DNA of 64,000 nt from Bacillus sp. B15-48 (GTDB lineage Bacteria > Bacillota > Bacilli > Bacillales > Cytobacillaceae), in contig NZ_WOFU01000004.1 in assembly GCF_016879755.1 (NCBI RefSeq), positions 1 to 64,000 of the forward strand, read 5' to 3'. Shown here piece after piece: positions 1 to 9,635 of the stretch (the first letter of the stretch is position 1; every line of letters starts with the position of its first letter). The notes beneath the pieces were generated by a model, which saw only the letters and a list, made by a program, of their open reading frames with translations, did no database searches and had not been told where the DNA came from. Position numbers and translations under genes: made by a program.

Positions 1-178
<178 letters not shown>

Positions 179-205
179 AACGTTAAGGAAGATACTCCTT
201 TTGCT

Positions 206-258
<53 letters not shown>

Positions 259-261
259 GTA

Positions 262-379
<118 letters not shown>

Positions 380-384
380 ATCCG

Positions 385-416
385 CAAAAAACAACCTAAT
401 TTAGGTTGTTTTTTTG
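385..416 (+). terminator. Rho-independent terminator of the rRNA operon
   Basis: An inverted repeat (AACAACCTAA / TTAGGTTGTT) is followed by a run of T. It begins about six bases after the 5S gene. Confidence 0.9.
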
Positions 417-1052
417 TCGTGTGGACATTTATTTACTAATTAGGTTTTAAAACCTAGAAGGTTTCCTAACAAAAGACTTAGAAAAAGCGGGACCATTGAA
501 GTGGGATGTTATAAATCGATGAAGATAGGGGAAATTATCATATTAATATAAGTCTTTCAAATAAGCCCCCCGATCCGTTTTTACCATTAAAAATTAAAAC
601 CATAGTAGGATATGACTAAACAAAAAGGTTAAATCTAAATTATTCATATACTTTTTTCCTCGACTTATCCAAATTATAGTTAAAAATAATCAAAAAGGCC
701 TAGAAAATGATTTTTATCCACACTCCATGAATGATTTTTCCAATAAACTAAAGAGACAATGTCACTTCATAAACAATAATCAGGAATTAAGTACCAATAA
801 ATTATCTTTATCCCAAGATAACGATAGGTAAAAATTCATAGGCAAAATTCTACATTCTTTACCGTGAATTTGACTGAAATGTGAACACATGTTAAAAATT
901 ATAAAGCTAGTATGTAAAAATTCCCATAAGCTAGGGTGAACGGTTTTTCCTCTTAATTTGTAAAATCTTTTACTGGAGAGAGAGTAAAACATACTTAAAG
1001 AAAAACTAGTTTGTTATTCTAAGAAAATTTCAACTTTAGGAGAAGAGATAGG
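417..1052. other. Intergenic region with no recognisable gene
   Basis: About 635 AT-rich bases lie between the rRNA terminator and the pilus operon. I see no gene with a ribosome binding site on either strand; the 70-codon minus-strand frame at 780-992 lacks one and has a biased composition. The pilus operon promoter should lie here. One weak candidate is TTGACT at 870-875 with TAAAAA 17 bases downstream, but the -10 is poor. Confidence 0.5.
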
Positions 1053-1790
1053 ATGTTAGAGTCAAAAAGAAGAGCTGCAATATTTTTACTTCTGGCGTTT
1101 TTGTTAGCTTTGGCAGCTGGATACCTGGTCTTTGAGAAAGTAAAGCAATTAAATTCCGAATTAGGGGGAATGACTAAAATTTATATTGCCAATGATAGTA
1201 TTCAAGCGAGAACTCCTATCAAGGAAAATCAAATAACGACGGAAGAGATTCCAAATAAATTTATCAAACCGAATTGGCATATAGTTGATAAGGAAGATAT
1301 TTTAAACAAAGTATCAATAATTCCTATTAATGATGGAGAGATCATTCCAGAAACTATTCTTAAAGATTTCTCAATTGCAACAGATGAAACGAAACGTTTA
1401 ATTGCAATGTATCCTTCAGAAACTGTTCAATTTGATCAGGAAGTCGAACCGTTGGATCGTGTCGATATTGTCGTTTCTACAGAAAATAGCGGTCAAAGAA
1501 AAACAGAGATTTTTATGCGAGATGTTTTGGTTTATTTTGCAAGTAAAGAGGATGGAAACTTCCTAGGAGCTGCTCTCGAGGTCGGAATTGATGATGCACC
1601 AAGATTGATTCATATGCAGCATTATGCAGATAAAATACGTATTTTAAAGGCAAGTAGTGGCATGAGTGATACGCTGACACCTTCTCCAAGTGAAACAGTT
1701 AATGAAGCAGAACGGAAAAAAGAAGAGGAGAAGGAAACTGAAACCGACACTGGTGAAAAACCGGTGGCTAATGAGGAAGAATCATCGTAA
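1053..1790 (+). CDS. cpaB: CpaB/RcpC-like Flp pilus assembly protein
   Basis: A 245-residue protein that probably anchors in the membrane and helps assemble the Flp pilus at the cell surface. An N-terminal membrane segment (about residues 8-27) is followed by an SAF-like region (about 42-105) with the 'ANDSIQARTPI' and 'GEIIPETIL' pattern of CpaB/SAF proteins. After that come a beta-rich domain and an acidic, low-complexity tail (residues 210-245, rich in E and K). It is the first gene of the Tad operon. The ribosome binding site TAGGAG lies about 10 bases before ATG. The charged tail is unusual and may be a species-specific extension. The family call rests on the SAF pattern and on its place next to tadZ and tadA. 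Confidence 0.8.
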   Translation: MLESKRRAAIFLLLAFLLALAAGYLVFEKVKQLNSELGGMTKIYIANDSIQARTPIKENQITTEEIPNKFIKPNWHIVDKEDILNKVSIIPINDGEIIPETILKDFSIATDETKRLIAMYPSETVQFDQEVEPLDRVDIVVSTENSGQRKTEIFMRDVLVYFASKEDGNFLGAALEVGIDDAPRLIHMQHYADKIRILKASSGMSDTLTPSPSETVNEAERKKEEEKETETDTGEKPVANEEESS

Positions 1791-1839
1791 GTTACATACT
1801 TATAAAAATCACATGAACCAATGATAAAGAGGGAATCGT

Positions 1840-2991
1840 ATGCAATCAACATTAAAAATTTTATTAATTAGCGATGATGAGGTTATTCATAATCAAATAT
1901 TAAATGCACTTACAGGCAGTTACGCGGTTCAATTGATTCGTACTCGTGATATTGTTCGTGAAATAAACCGGGATGTTCAGGATATAGTCATTTTTGTTCA
2001 GCCAGAAAGTGATATTGCAGTCGAAAGTATTCAATATATTAAAACCACGAATCCTTCTACATTAGTCATTTTTATTGCGAATGAAACGGATTTTACACTT
2101 CTTAGAAGTATTACGAAAGCAGGAGCAACAGAATTTTTTGTGTATCCTGATGAACATTCTTTATTTATTAGTCGTGTTCCTACTATTTTCCAAAACTATG
2201 AGAATAATAAATTGAAACAAAGTGAATCTATCCATTCATTTGCAAAAGGAAGGGGTCAAATCTTTTCGGTTTTTAGTGGAAGTGGAGGAAGTGGTAAATC
2301 CTGTCTTGCTGCTACATTAGCACAAACAATAAAAGTAGAAACAACGGCAGAAGTGATCCTAATTGATTTAAATTTGCAGTTTGGTGGAATAGAGACATTA
2401 TTATCAATCCAATCGAATCGATCGATTGCAGACTTAGCGCCAGTTATTAATGAACTTAACGAAGGTCATATTCGTAACGTTTCTCAGAAATTAGATTCAT
2501 CAAAATTAGAAATTTTAATAAGTCCATGTGACGCTGAGGCAGCCGAATCGATAACGGATGAGTTTATCGCCAAACTGTTAAGAACTTGTCGAAGAAGTTT
2601 TGACTTTGTGATCGTTGATTTACCTTCGTATATTAATGGACAAGTTGTTACTTCCTTGGAGGAATCAGATCGAATTTTTTATGTGCTTACACCAGATACA
2701 CCAGCACTTAAGGTATTGAAACAGTTTGAAGAAATATCAATCAGGCTAGGAATTGAGTTGTCATCAAGAACATCAATTATCCTTAATAAGGTTGGGAAAG
2801 ATAATGAAATTCAGGCGAAGGACCTAAAAGATACGCTGATGTTTCCAATAGCTGCTCCTATCCGCTTAGATTATAAAGGGTTGCAACCATATGTTAACAA
2901 GGGGGAACCCGTAAGAAAAATGAAAAAAGAGCGAAGACTAATCCCATTTGCAAAAGATGTAAAAAAATGGGGAATTTCGCTTCTTGAGTAG
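1840..2991 (+). CDS. tadZ: TadZ/CpaE-like pilus localisation ATPase
   Basis: A 383-residue protein of the CpaE/TadZ family, MinD-like ATPases that position the Tad secretion machine. Residues 1-120 look like an atypical receiver domain (ISDDEV near the N-terminus, alternating hydrophobic strands). Residues 140-383 form a ParA/MinD ATPase. The deviant Walker A is SGSGGSGKS at about 146-154, and a DLP switch motif occurs in 'FVIVDLP' later in the domain. It sits 49 bases after cpaB and 12 bases before tadA, in the usual tad order. Whether its receiver domain can be phosphorylated is doubtful. Confidence 0.87.
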   Translation: MQSTLKILLISDDEVIHNQILNALTGSYAVQLIRTRDIVREINRDVQDIVIFVQPESDIAVESIQYIKTTNPSTLVIFIANETDFTLLRSITKAGATEFFVYPDEHSLFISRVPTIFQNYENNKLKQSESIHSFAKGRGQIFSVFSGSGGSGKSCLAATLAQTIKVETTAEVILIDLNLQFGGIETLLSIQSNRSIADLAPVINELNEGHIRNVSQKLDSSKLEILISPCDAEAAESITDEFIAKLLRTCRRSFDFVIVDLPSYINGQVVTSLEESDRIFYVLTPDTPALKVLKQFEEISIRLGIELSSRTSIILNKVGKDNEIQAKDLKDTLMFPIAAPIRLDYKGLQPYVNKGEPVRKMKKERRLIPFAKDVKKWGISLLE

Positions 2992-3003
2992 GGGGGATCG
3001 CAA

Positions 3004-4356
3004 ATGGCATCAATATTTGATAAACGTAAAGAAAAAATTGTTGCATCAGCCAAACTGCAATCCTATCAATATGAAAACCATCTTGTTGATGAGCTTGTTG
3101 AGCATTATAAATCGAGATTATTAAGAGATACAAATTTAGAAACTTTAACAAAGCTTTCGCAAGGTGAAATGAGACTAAGTATAGAACAATTTGTCAGCCA
3201 ATTTATGGCTGAAGAAAAAGTGATTATCTCACGTCATGACAAAGAGATTTTGATTAATCGGATTCTTGATGAGTCAGTAGGGTTTGGACCGTTGGAACCA
3301 TTGATTAATGATCCAACGATTACTGAGGTTCTCGTTAATGGTGTGAATGAAGTTTATGTTGAACGTCTTGGTAGGCTAGAATTAACGGATGTTAAATTTC
3401 GTGATGATAACCATATTAGACATATTGTTGACCGAATCGTTGCTCCAATTGGTCGAAGGATTGATGAAAGTTCTCCAATGGTTGATGCACGCTTGCCCGA
3501 TGGTAGTCGTGTTAATGCAGTTATCCCACCAATCAGTTTAAATGGAACTTTAGTTTCCATTCGTAAGTTCCGAAAAGAACCTTTTAAGATGGATGATTTA
3601 TTAAATTTTGACACTCTAAACTCCTCGATGGCACGGTTTCTAGAGGGAATTGTTAAAGCAAAAATGAACACACTCATTTCTGGAGGTACCGGAAGTGGGA
3701 AAACAACGATATTAAACGTCCTGACTACAGCGATTCCTCTTGGAGAAAGAATTGTAACCATTGAGGATTCTGCGGAGCTACGATTAAACCGAGCGAATGT
3801 AGCTGGAATGGAGGCAAGACCAGCAAATGTTGAGGGAAGTGGAGAAATTTCAATTAGACAGCTAGTGAAGAATGCACTTCGGATGAGACCTGATCGAATT
3901 ATTGTCGGTGAGGTACGTGGCGGCGAGGCATTTGATATGCTTCAGGCGATGAATACTGGTCATGAAGGCTCGATTACAACCGTACATGCTAATTCCCCTG
4001 ACGATGCTCTTCGACGTGTTGAAGCGATGGTTGTTATGGCAGGAATGGATCTTCCTAGTCATATTGTGAGGGAATACATAGTTGGAGCCCTTGATATCAT
4101 TGTTCAGGCAAATAGACTTACAGATGGAACTAGGAAGATTGTCTCTATTTCTGAAGTTGTGAAAAATAGAGATGGTTCACATGATGTTAAAGAAATTTTC
4201 CATTTTAAACGAACAGGAATGACGTCAGAGGGAATGATTAAAGGTTATTTCACTCCTACTGGTTATGTACCAAAATGCCTTGAAAAACTAAATATTTTTG
4301 GAATTTCAATTCCCGAAAAGGCATTTGTCCCAGTCTATACGGAGGTAAACCAATGA
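3004..4356 (+). CDS. tadA: TadA/CpaF secretion ATPase
   Basis: The 450-residue hexameric motor ATPase that drives Flp pilus assembly at the inner face of the membrane. The N-terminal all-alpha region (about 20-100) is followed by the secretion-ATPase fold. Walker A is GGTGSGKT at about 227-234, the Asp-box region VTIEDSAEL at 251-259, the Walker B region RPDRIIVGEVRGGE at about 295-308, and the His-box TGHEGSITTVHAN at 318-330. All catalytic motifs are intact and the length is usual for CpaF. Start ATG follows a GGGGG binding site. The gene overlaps tadB by four bases (ATGA), which implies translational coupling. Confidence 0.97.
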   Translation: MASIFDKRKEKIVASAKLQSYQYENHLVDELVEHYKSRLLRDTNLETLTKLSQGEMRLSIEQFVSQFMAEEKVIISRHDKEILINRILDESVGFGPLEPLINDPTITEVLVNGVNEVYVERLGRLELTDVKFRDDNHIRHIVDRIVAPIGRRIDESSPMVDARLPDGSRVNAVIPPISLNGTLVSIRKFRKEPFKMDDLLNFDTLNSSMARFLEGIVKAKMNTLISGGTGSGKTTILNVLTTAIPLGERIVTIEDSAELRLNRANVAGMEARPANVEGSGEISIRQLVKNALRMRPDRIIVGEVRGGEAFDMLQAMNTGHEGSITTVHANSPDDALRRVEAMVVMAGMDLPSHIVREYIVGALDIIVQANRLTDGTRKIVSISEVVKNRDGSHDVKEIFHFKRTGMTSEGMIKGYFTPTGYVPKCLEKLNIFGISIPEKAFVPVYTEVNQ

Positions 4357-5279
4357 TCATTACCCTCCTCTCTATATTATCTATGTTGATGTTTATTTTT
4401 GCTGTATATTTCCTTTTGGATTATCGGAAAGAAAAACGCGAATGGAAAAAAACTGTTCATGATTTTTATAGTAATGGTCAAAAACGGAAAAGCACGATTG
4501 TTTTGTTGGGGGATAAATTCGACAAAACCGAATATGCCACACCAATTTATGACCGATTACGTAGTGCGAATATTCCCTTGACACCATCGGAATATATCGG
4601 AGCTGTTTTTGTTTCTTATATGGGAATGATGCTTTTTTTACAAAACTTTTTTGGCATTACCTTTCCAGGGAATATCATTATTTCTATTCTTATCGTTGAA
4701 GGTGGAAAGAGAGTACTTTTCGTTATTAGAAAAAATTTAATGAAGCAGAAGATTGTCGAACAGCTTCCAGAAATTTGTCGTACCCTTGCTAATGCAACAC
4801 GGTCCGGTATGACATTAACACAGGGGATTAATTTAGTTGCCCAAGAAATCAACGAACCGGCTAGAGGAGAGTTTCAAAGGCTAGCACAGGAAATCGCTTT
4901 AGGGATAGATTTTAATACAGCCTTAAAGTCAATGGAAAAGAGAATTAATAGCAAAGAGTTTCAATTATTTGTTGCGACAATGATGATTCAAAAGAAAGCA
5001 GGCGGAAATATATATTCCGTTTTAAATGAAATGAGCCAAACACTTGAAGAAAGAAAAATCCTTCAGCAAGAAATAAAAACGATGACAGCGGAACAAAGAT
5101 ATGTTTCCTATATTGTCCCGATTATCCCCATCTTTTTAGTTCTTATGATGAATAATGTTATTGATGGATTTCTAGACCCCTTATTTTCTGGAATTGGGAT
5201 TATATTACTTATCTTTTTTATCGGTGGTACAGTATTAACATTCATACTGGTAAGAAAGATAACGAACATTAGGGTGTGA
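4353..5279 (+). CDS. tadB: TadB, Tad pilus inner-membrane platform protein
   Basis: A 308-residue type II secretion F-domain protein that forms half of the membrane platform for the Flp pilus. There is an N-terminal membrane segment, then a pair of segments near residues 85-125. A cytoplasmic helical domain contains the typical 'LPEICRTLANATRSGMTLTQGI' region (about 140-162). Two further membrane segments lie at the C-terminus. It overlaps tadA by four bases and is followed four bases later by tadC, the usual tadABC order. Confidence 0.93.
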   Translation: MIITLLSILSMLMFIFAVYFLLDYRKEKREWKKTVHDFYSNGQKRKSTIVLLGDKFDKTEYATPIYDRLRSANIPLTPSEYIGAVFVSYMGMMLFLQNFFGITFPGNIIISILIVEGGKRVLFVIRKNLMKQKIVEQLPEICRTLANATRSGMTLTQGINLVAQEINEPARGEFQRLAQEIALGIDFNTALKSMEKRINSKEFQLFVATMMIQKKAGGNIYSVLNEMSQTLEERKILQQEIKTMTAEQRYVSYIVPIIPIFLVLMMNNVIDGFLDPLFSGIGIILLIFFIGGTVLTFILVRKITNIRV

Positions 5280-5283
5280 GTAC

Positions 5284-6216
5284 ATGGATGGCTTAATCAT
5301 GATGATTGTTAGTCTTAGTTTAATTTTTTTCGGATTTTCATTACGAAATTTTTATCACTTCCTCGCCTTAAAGGAAGATTTAAAGATAGTAGTAAAGAAT
5401 AAAATTATTGTAGAAAATAAGTTTGAAAAGAAAGTTAGTAGAAAAGAAAAGTTCGTTTCTAAAATGCTAAAATATGCGGATGATTTTTCGTCAATGGGTC
5501 AAAGAATCAATTTTTTTAGCGAAAATCATGAGGTGAAAAAACTTCTTATGCAGGCTGGCTTTCCTTATCAATTGACAATTGAGCGTTTTCAGGGATTAAA
5601 AATATTCTTGCTTATTATTGGTCTTATTATAGGTGGCTTCATGCTTATCTTGAGATTTCCATATGCGGAAGTCCTCGTCATTCTCTTACCAATTGGCGGA
5701 TATTTAGGGACGATATGGTGGTTGAAAAGTAAAGCAAAACAAAGACAAGAAGAATTATCCTATCAATTACCAGATTTCTTAGACACGATGAGCGTTACTC
5801 TACAGGCTGGGGTAGGGCTAGATCAAGCATTAAGGGATATCGTTCCATATTTTGGAGGTCCAGTTAAGGATGAGTTTGGCCGATTTATTCAAGAAACCGA
5901 TGTTGGGGTACCTAGGACTGAGGCGTATCAGTCACTTCTTGATCGCAATGAGAGTAAAGAATTTCAAATGTTAATAAAATCCCTTGTACAGGGAGAAAAA
6001 CTTGGGGTGCCGATTTCAAGAACGTTTAAACATCAAGCAGTAGAAATGAGGAAAATTAAGAAGGAAAAAATTAAGGAAGCAGCAGCTAAAGCGTCTCCCA
6101 AAGTCACCTTAATTACTACTTTTATTGTCATGCCATCAGCTCTAATATTAATCGGGGGCTTGATGATTATGAATATGTTTAGCGAAAATAGGAATCTATT
6201 TTCTATATTTAATTAA
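5284..6216 (+). CDS. tadC: TadC, Tad pilus inner-membrane platform protein
   Basis: A 310-residue paralogue and partner of TadB with a type II secretion F domain. An N-terminal membrane segment is present, and there are two membrane segments near residues 105-150. The F-domain signature 'LPDFLDTMSVTLQAGVGLDQAL' lies at about 162-183, with a C-terminal membrane segment near 275-300. It starts four bases after tadB and is 17 bases ahead of the pilin-like gene. Length and layout are normal for TadC. Confidence 0.93.
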   Translation: MDGLIMMIVSLSLIFFGFSLRNFYHFLALKEDLKIVVKNKIIVENKFEKKVSRKEKFVSKMLKYADDFSSMGQRINFFSENHEVKKLLMQAGFPYQLTIERFQGLKIFLLIIGLIIGGFMLILRFPYAEVLVILLPIGGYLGTIWWLKSKAKQRQEELSYQLPDFLDTMSVTLQAGVGLDQALRDIVPYFGGPVKDEFGRFIQETDVGVPRTEAYQSLLDRNESKEFQMLIKSLVQGEKLGVPISRTFKHQAVEMRKIKKEKIKEAAAKASPKVTLITTFIVMPSALILIGGLMIMNMFSENRNLFSIFN

Positions 6217-6233
6217 CAAAAGGAGAGATATTA

Positions 6234-6440
6234 ATGAAAAATTCAATGGTGAAATTTGCGAAACGAATGTTGGAACCTGTGAAAAATGAAAGAGGGGCAC
6301 AGTCATTAGAGTGGTTAGGATTAGCAGCGTTGTTGATTTTAGTTCTTGGAATTATTTCCACTGCTGTTAGCGGTCAAAGTGAGGGGATTGGAAACATAAT
6401 TACAAATATTATTAGTAAAATCTCCGGAATGGTTGGATAA
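6234..6440 (+). CDS. Flp-like pilin subunit
   Basis: A 68-residue class-III signal protein, probably the major pilin of the Tad pilus. A short charged leader ends in NERGAQSLEWLG, followed by a hydrophobic helix (about residues 24-45). The Glu (SLEW) sits about five residues after the Gly (ERG), matching the Gly-XXXX-Glu arrangement at which Flp prepilins are cut. It lies directly after tadC with an AAGGAGAG binding site. The aromatic residue after Glu is Trp, where classical Flp pilins have Tyr. No peptidase gene that could cut it is found in the window. Confidence 0.8.
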   Translation: MKNSMVKFAKRMLEPVKNERGAQSLEWLGLAALLILVLGIISTAVSGQSEGIGNIITNIISKISGMVG

Positions 6441-6455
6441 GGAGTATAAACTCCT
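6440..6455 (+). terminator. Small hairpin after the pilin gene
   Basis: A 6-bp perfect stem (AGGAGT / ACTCCT) with a 4-base loop begins at the pilin stop codon. There is no T-run, so full termination is unlikely. It could stabilise the 3' end of the pilin transcript or partly attenuate the downstream genes. This is inference from shape and position only. Confidence 0.35.
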
Positions 6456-6474
6456 CATTTAATAGGTGATGTTT

Positions 6475-7863
6475 ATGAATAAGTGTTTAAATATACTAGC
6501 ATTCCTAGTCATTTCCCTGTTTTTTCTTGCAGGTTGTAATCAAGATAATGAAGTGAATAGGAATGAAAACAATCCACATCCTGCTGACAATGTGAATGAA
6601 ACGAATCATCAAAACAACGCAGAACAAAAGATAGAAGAAAATAAAGTACTAAAGCTTGAGCCACTCCCATCGACTTATGAGGAATTAGCTTCTAGAAAGA
6701 TGGGGGAATATCATGATTTTTACTTTTCTCTAAATAGTGAAGAAATACAAGGGATGCTGGATATTTTCAGCACTCTTCCAGATGTTTCAAACAACCCGAC
6801 TGATGAGGAATTAGATTATTTTTATCAAGAAATATTAGCGATGGTTCAAGAAGATTTTGAAGGCCCGGAAAGAGCCATTCGACAACTCCGTTTTCAATCG
6901 ATAGGTGATCCTGAAATCGAGGATTCACGCTATCAATTTAAAGAGAATTTAAATGTAGTAATAATTTTGGATGCTTCCGGCAGTATGGCGGCTACAGTAA
7001 ATGGACAAGTGAAGATGAACGCGGCAAAAGCTGCAATTCTTAAGTTTGTAAACGAGCTTCCGGATGAAGCAAATGTTGGCCTTCGTGTTTTTGGGCATAA
7101 AGGTACAGGTGCTTATGAAGATAGGGAATTGTCGTGCCAGAGTAGTGAAATGATTATCCCCATTTCTACATTCAATGAAACTAGCTTTCAATCTGGATTA
7201 GAGCTAATTAAACCAAGTGGCTGGACACCGACGGAATTAGCTATAAGAGAGGCTAAAAAAGACCTTGAGAAATTTGATGGAAGCGACAATACGAATATTG
7301 TTTATTTAGTCGGTGATGGAATTTCTACTTGCGATGATGATCCTATCAAAGCTGCAGAAGAATTATTTCATTCTAATATTTCACCAATTATTAATGTAAT
7401 TGGGTTTGATGTTGACAATGAAGGCCAAAATCAGTTGAAGGAAATTGCAAATGTAACAGAAGGCTTATATACCCATGTTTCCGATGGCAATGAGCTTAGC
7501 AAAGAACTGTCTAAAGTATCTGATCTAGCAAAGACATGGGAGCAATGGAAAACAAAAGGGACGCAAAGTCTTGAGTATAAAAAAGTGAACAATACTATCG
7601 ACATTTTTAATTACATTACTCAAGAAGAATCGAAAGCAGTCGATGAAAAGGTGAGAATCGATTTAATCATCACTCAGTTTTGGCAAAATGAATTAATGGA
7701 TAGGGAGTCTTTTCAATATCTTCAAGATAAAAACAACCAATATCATGACTGGGTAATAGATAAGATTAGAAGGTTCAATCAGGAACTAAAAGAATTAAAT
7801 GAAAAAAATTATACTGAGGCATTGAAAATACTCGAAGAAAAATATGAGCAAAATACTCAGTAA
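6475..7863 (+). CDS. von Willebrand factor A domain lipoprotein of the Tad locus
   Basis: About 462 residues. It has a lipoprotein signal peptide with lipobox LAGC (Cys about 21), then an Asn/Glu-rich linker. A vWA domain starts near residue 160 with an intact metal-dependent adhesion site: DASGS at about 166-170, the Thr in GWTPTE, and the Asp in VGDG. The C-terminal 110 residues are predicted helical and rich in Glu/Lys. vWA proteins with a complete site usually bind protein ligands, and those in pilus loci act as adhesins or assembly factors. I chose ATG 6475 because AGGTG lies about 7 bases upstream; GTG 6466 and ATG 6469 are in frame but badly spaced. Its last seven codons share a 21-bp sequence with the end of the gene at 10578-11219. 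Confidence 0.85.
   Translation: MNKCLNILAFLVISLFFLAGCNQDNEVNRNENNPHPADNVNETNHQNNAEQKIEENKVLKLEPLPSTYEELASRKMGEYHDFYFSLNSEEIQGMLDIFSTLPDVSNNPTDEELDYFYQEILAMVQEDFEGPERAIRQLRFQSIGDPEIEDSRYQFKENLNVVIILDASGSMAATVNGQVKMNAAKAAILKFVNELPDEANVGLRVFGHKGTGAYEDRELSCQSSEMIIPISTFNETSFQSGLELIKPSGWTPTELAIREAKKDLEKFDGSDNTNIVYLVGDGISTCDDDPIKAAEELFHSNISPIINVIGFDVDNEGQNQLKEIANVTEGLYTHVSDGNELSKELSKVSDLAKTWEQWKTKGTQSLEYKKVNNTIDIFNYITQEESKAVDEKVRIDLIITQFWQNELMDRESFQYLQDKNNQYHDWVIDKIRRFNQELKELNEKNYTEALKILEEKYEQNTQ
7837..7857 (+). repeat. Direct repeat, copy 1 (21 bp)
   Basis: A 21-bp sequence encoding EKYEQNT at the end of the vWA gene. It is repeated exactly, and in the same reading phase, at 11196-11216 at the end of a membrane-protein gene. 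The two copies are 3359 bp apart and enclose the repeat-protein gene and three membrane-protein genes. Confidence 0.85.
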
Positions 7864-7881
7864 GTGAGGTGAGCTAAAGGA

Positions 7882-9609
7882 TTGGGTAGAGTCCACTTTA
7901 ATCGAATTTTTGCAATCATGATGATTACGATATTACTAGTTTGGAATACATTTCCAGTACTAAGTCATGCAAACTTTATTACTCCGGGTACAGCTATTAC
8001 TCCGGGGCAGGCAATAAGCCCGGGGCAACCGGTTACTGGTGGCCAATTTATAATCCCTGGAAAAGCATATAAACCAGGAGGAAATTATGAGGCAGGGAAT
8101 GGGAATTTATCGTCAGGTCTTCCGATTTTCCCAGGATCCTATTTAAATAATGGGGCATTTTTAATTCCAAGTGCTCCTCCTCAACCACCAGGAATGCTAT
8201 ATTGGGAGTTAAGAGGAATTGATCCTGGAAATGCTTTGCAAGGAGGAAATGCAGTTGACCGTGGTACAGCAGCCGAAGGAGGTCAGGGACCGAGCGGTGG
8301 TACAGCAGCTGAAGGAGGTCAAGGACCGAGCGGTAGTACAGCAGCCGAAGGAGGTCAGGGACCGAGCGGTGGTACAGCAGCCGAAGGAGGTCAGGGACCG
8401 AGCGGTGGCACAGCGGCCGAAGGAGGTCAGGGACCGAGCGGTGGCACAGCGGCCGAAGGAGGTCAAGGACCGAACGGTGGCACAGCGGCCGAAGGAGGTC
8501 AAGGACCGAACGGTGGCACAGCAGCCGAAGGAGGTCAAGGACCGAACGGTGGCACAGCGGCCGAAGGAGGAGAAGGTCCGAGCGGCGGCACAGTAGCCGA
8601 AGGAGGAGAAGGTCCGAACGGTGGCACAGCGGCCGAAGGAGGAGAAGGTCCAAACGGCGGTACAGCAGCTGAAGGAGGTCAAGGCTCGAACGGTGGCGTA
8701 GCCGGTGAAGGAGGTCAAGGTTCAAACGGTTCAGGAATAAAATGGAATTTAATTGAAGCAATCCATGGAACAGCTAAAGAGGCGAAGACGTGGCTTGTTA
8801 GTAATCGTACAAAGGCAGAACAATTGTTAGACGGTACTTTATCCCTAATAGCTGGATTCCAAATAAAAGATTTAAATACCCATATTGGCAATCGAAACCT
8901 TCATGAAATTGTGGGGAAAAAGAATTTTACGAATTCTAAAAACCCAATTGCAAACTGGTTGGATTCAAGGTATCAAAAATACCTTCAAAGTTTTGATGAA
9001 TCAAAAACGATTTTACGAAATGGGGAATTAAGATCAGGGACACAGAAGAAAGCGAAGCATATGGCTTCATTCTTTAAAGAAAACTTTAGCTTAACGAGTA
9101 CGTTAAGAACGATTAGTAGTGACTTTACGAAAAACTGGAATCCTTTTGCTAACCCATTTAATGCGAATAATACAGGAATAGGCAAAATTATAAATAAAGA
9201 TTTCTTTAACTTAAAGAACATGGCAAAGGGGAATGGAGTAGTAAATGTTCTTTTAAGTACGGGAGATCGGATAATTGATTTTGCGAAGAATCCGAAAAAA
9301 TCATTCGCAAGTACTGACTTTGCAGCAGGAATTACAACGGATATGGCTTTTGGAGTTGGTACTACAGCGATTAGTGCAGGTGTTGGTTGGGGGGCTGCTG
9401 CTGCAACAGGCGCAGCATTTGGTTCTGTAGTTCCTGGTTTAGGTACTATTATTGGAGCTGGGGTTGGAGTTGGCTTAAGTTTTGCACTGGCTTCACCAGC
9501 TGGAAAAAGGTTCAAACGGAAAGTAGAGGATGGAGTTAAGAAAGTTTTTGATGGAGTCGTTAATATAGGTTCATCGATTAAGAATAAACTTTCTGGAATA
9601 TTTGGATAG
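7882..9609 (+). CDS. Secreted glycine-rich repeat protein of the Tad locus
   Basis: A 575-residue exported protein of unknown function. It has an N-terminal signal peptide (about residues 9-30). Next is a Pro-Gly region with PG-containing short repeats such as ITPGTA, ITPGQA and ISPGQP (about 32-60). Thirteen 12-residue repeats of the type GTAAEGGQGPSG follow at about 128-283. A charged region comes next, and a Gly/Ala-rich hydrophobic stretch (about 475-535) precedes a basic amphipathic C-terminus. The stretch could insert in a membrane; similar tails occur in secreted toxins, but no family was recognised. TTG is chosen as start because GTGAGGTGAG lies about 8 bases upstream. The gene lies 18 bases after the vWA gene. 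It could be an adhesin, a pilus-associated matrix protein or a secreted effector. Confidence 0.8.
   Translation: MGRVHFNRIFAIMMITILLVWNTFPVLSHANFITPGTAITPGQAISPGQPVTGGQFIIPGKAYKPGGNYEAGNGNLSSGLPIFPGSYLNNGAFLIPSAPPQPPGMLYWELRGIDPGNALQGGNAVDRGTAAEGGQGPSGGTAAEGGQGPSGSTAAEGGQGPSGGTAAEGGQGPSGGTAAEGGQGPSGGTAAEGGQGPNGGTAAEGGQGPNGGTAAEGGQGPNGGTAAEGGEGPSGGTVAEGGEGPNGGTAAEGGEGPNGGTAAEGGQGSNGGVAGEGGQGSNGSGIKWNLIEAIHGTAKEAKTWLVSNRTKAEQLLDGTLSLIAGFQIKDLNTHIGNRNLHEIVGKKNFTNSKNPIANWLDSRYQKYLQSFDESKTILRNGELRSGTQKKAKHMASFFKENFSLTSTLRTISSDFTKNWNPFANPFNANNTGIGKIINKDFFNLKNMAKGNGVVNVLLSTGDRIIDFAKNPKKSFASTDFAAGITTDMAFGVGTTAISAGVGWGAAAATGAAFGSVVPGLGTIIGAGVGVGLSFALASPAGKRFKRKVEDGVKKVFDGVVNIGSSIKNKLSGIFG
8263..8730 (+). 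repeat. Coding tandem repeat, 13 units of 36 bp
   Basis: Thirteen contiguous 36-bp units without spacers, each encoding a 12-residue GTAAEGGQGPSG-type block. Units 1-5 are nearly identical (PSG). Units 6-8 carry PNG, units 9-11 carry EGP, and units 12-13 diverge (GSNG). This gradient suggests recent copy-number change near the 5' end of the array. The unit length is a multiple of three, so copy changes keep the frame. Confidence 0.97.
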
Positions 9610-9635
9610 TTGTTAAAATGGAGGAGAGGATATAT

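Noticed and set aside
780-992. 70-codon minus-strand frame
   Set aside because: No binding site, biased composition, no family pattern; it lies in the upstream region of the Tad operon.
8263-8730. Array of about 36-bp repeats, CRISPR-like in size
   Set aside because: The units are contiguous with no spacers and encode protein in frame, so it is a coding tandem repeat.
8048-8761. Long minus-strand and alternative plus-strand frames (8048-8761, 8209-8718, 8219-8596)
   Set aside because: They are shadows of the 36-bp tandem repeat, which stays open in several frames because its length is a multiple of three. They lack binding sites and their products are pure repeats.
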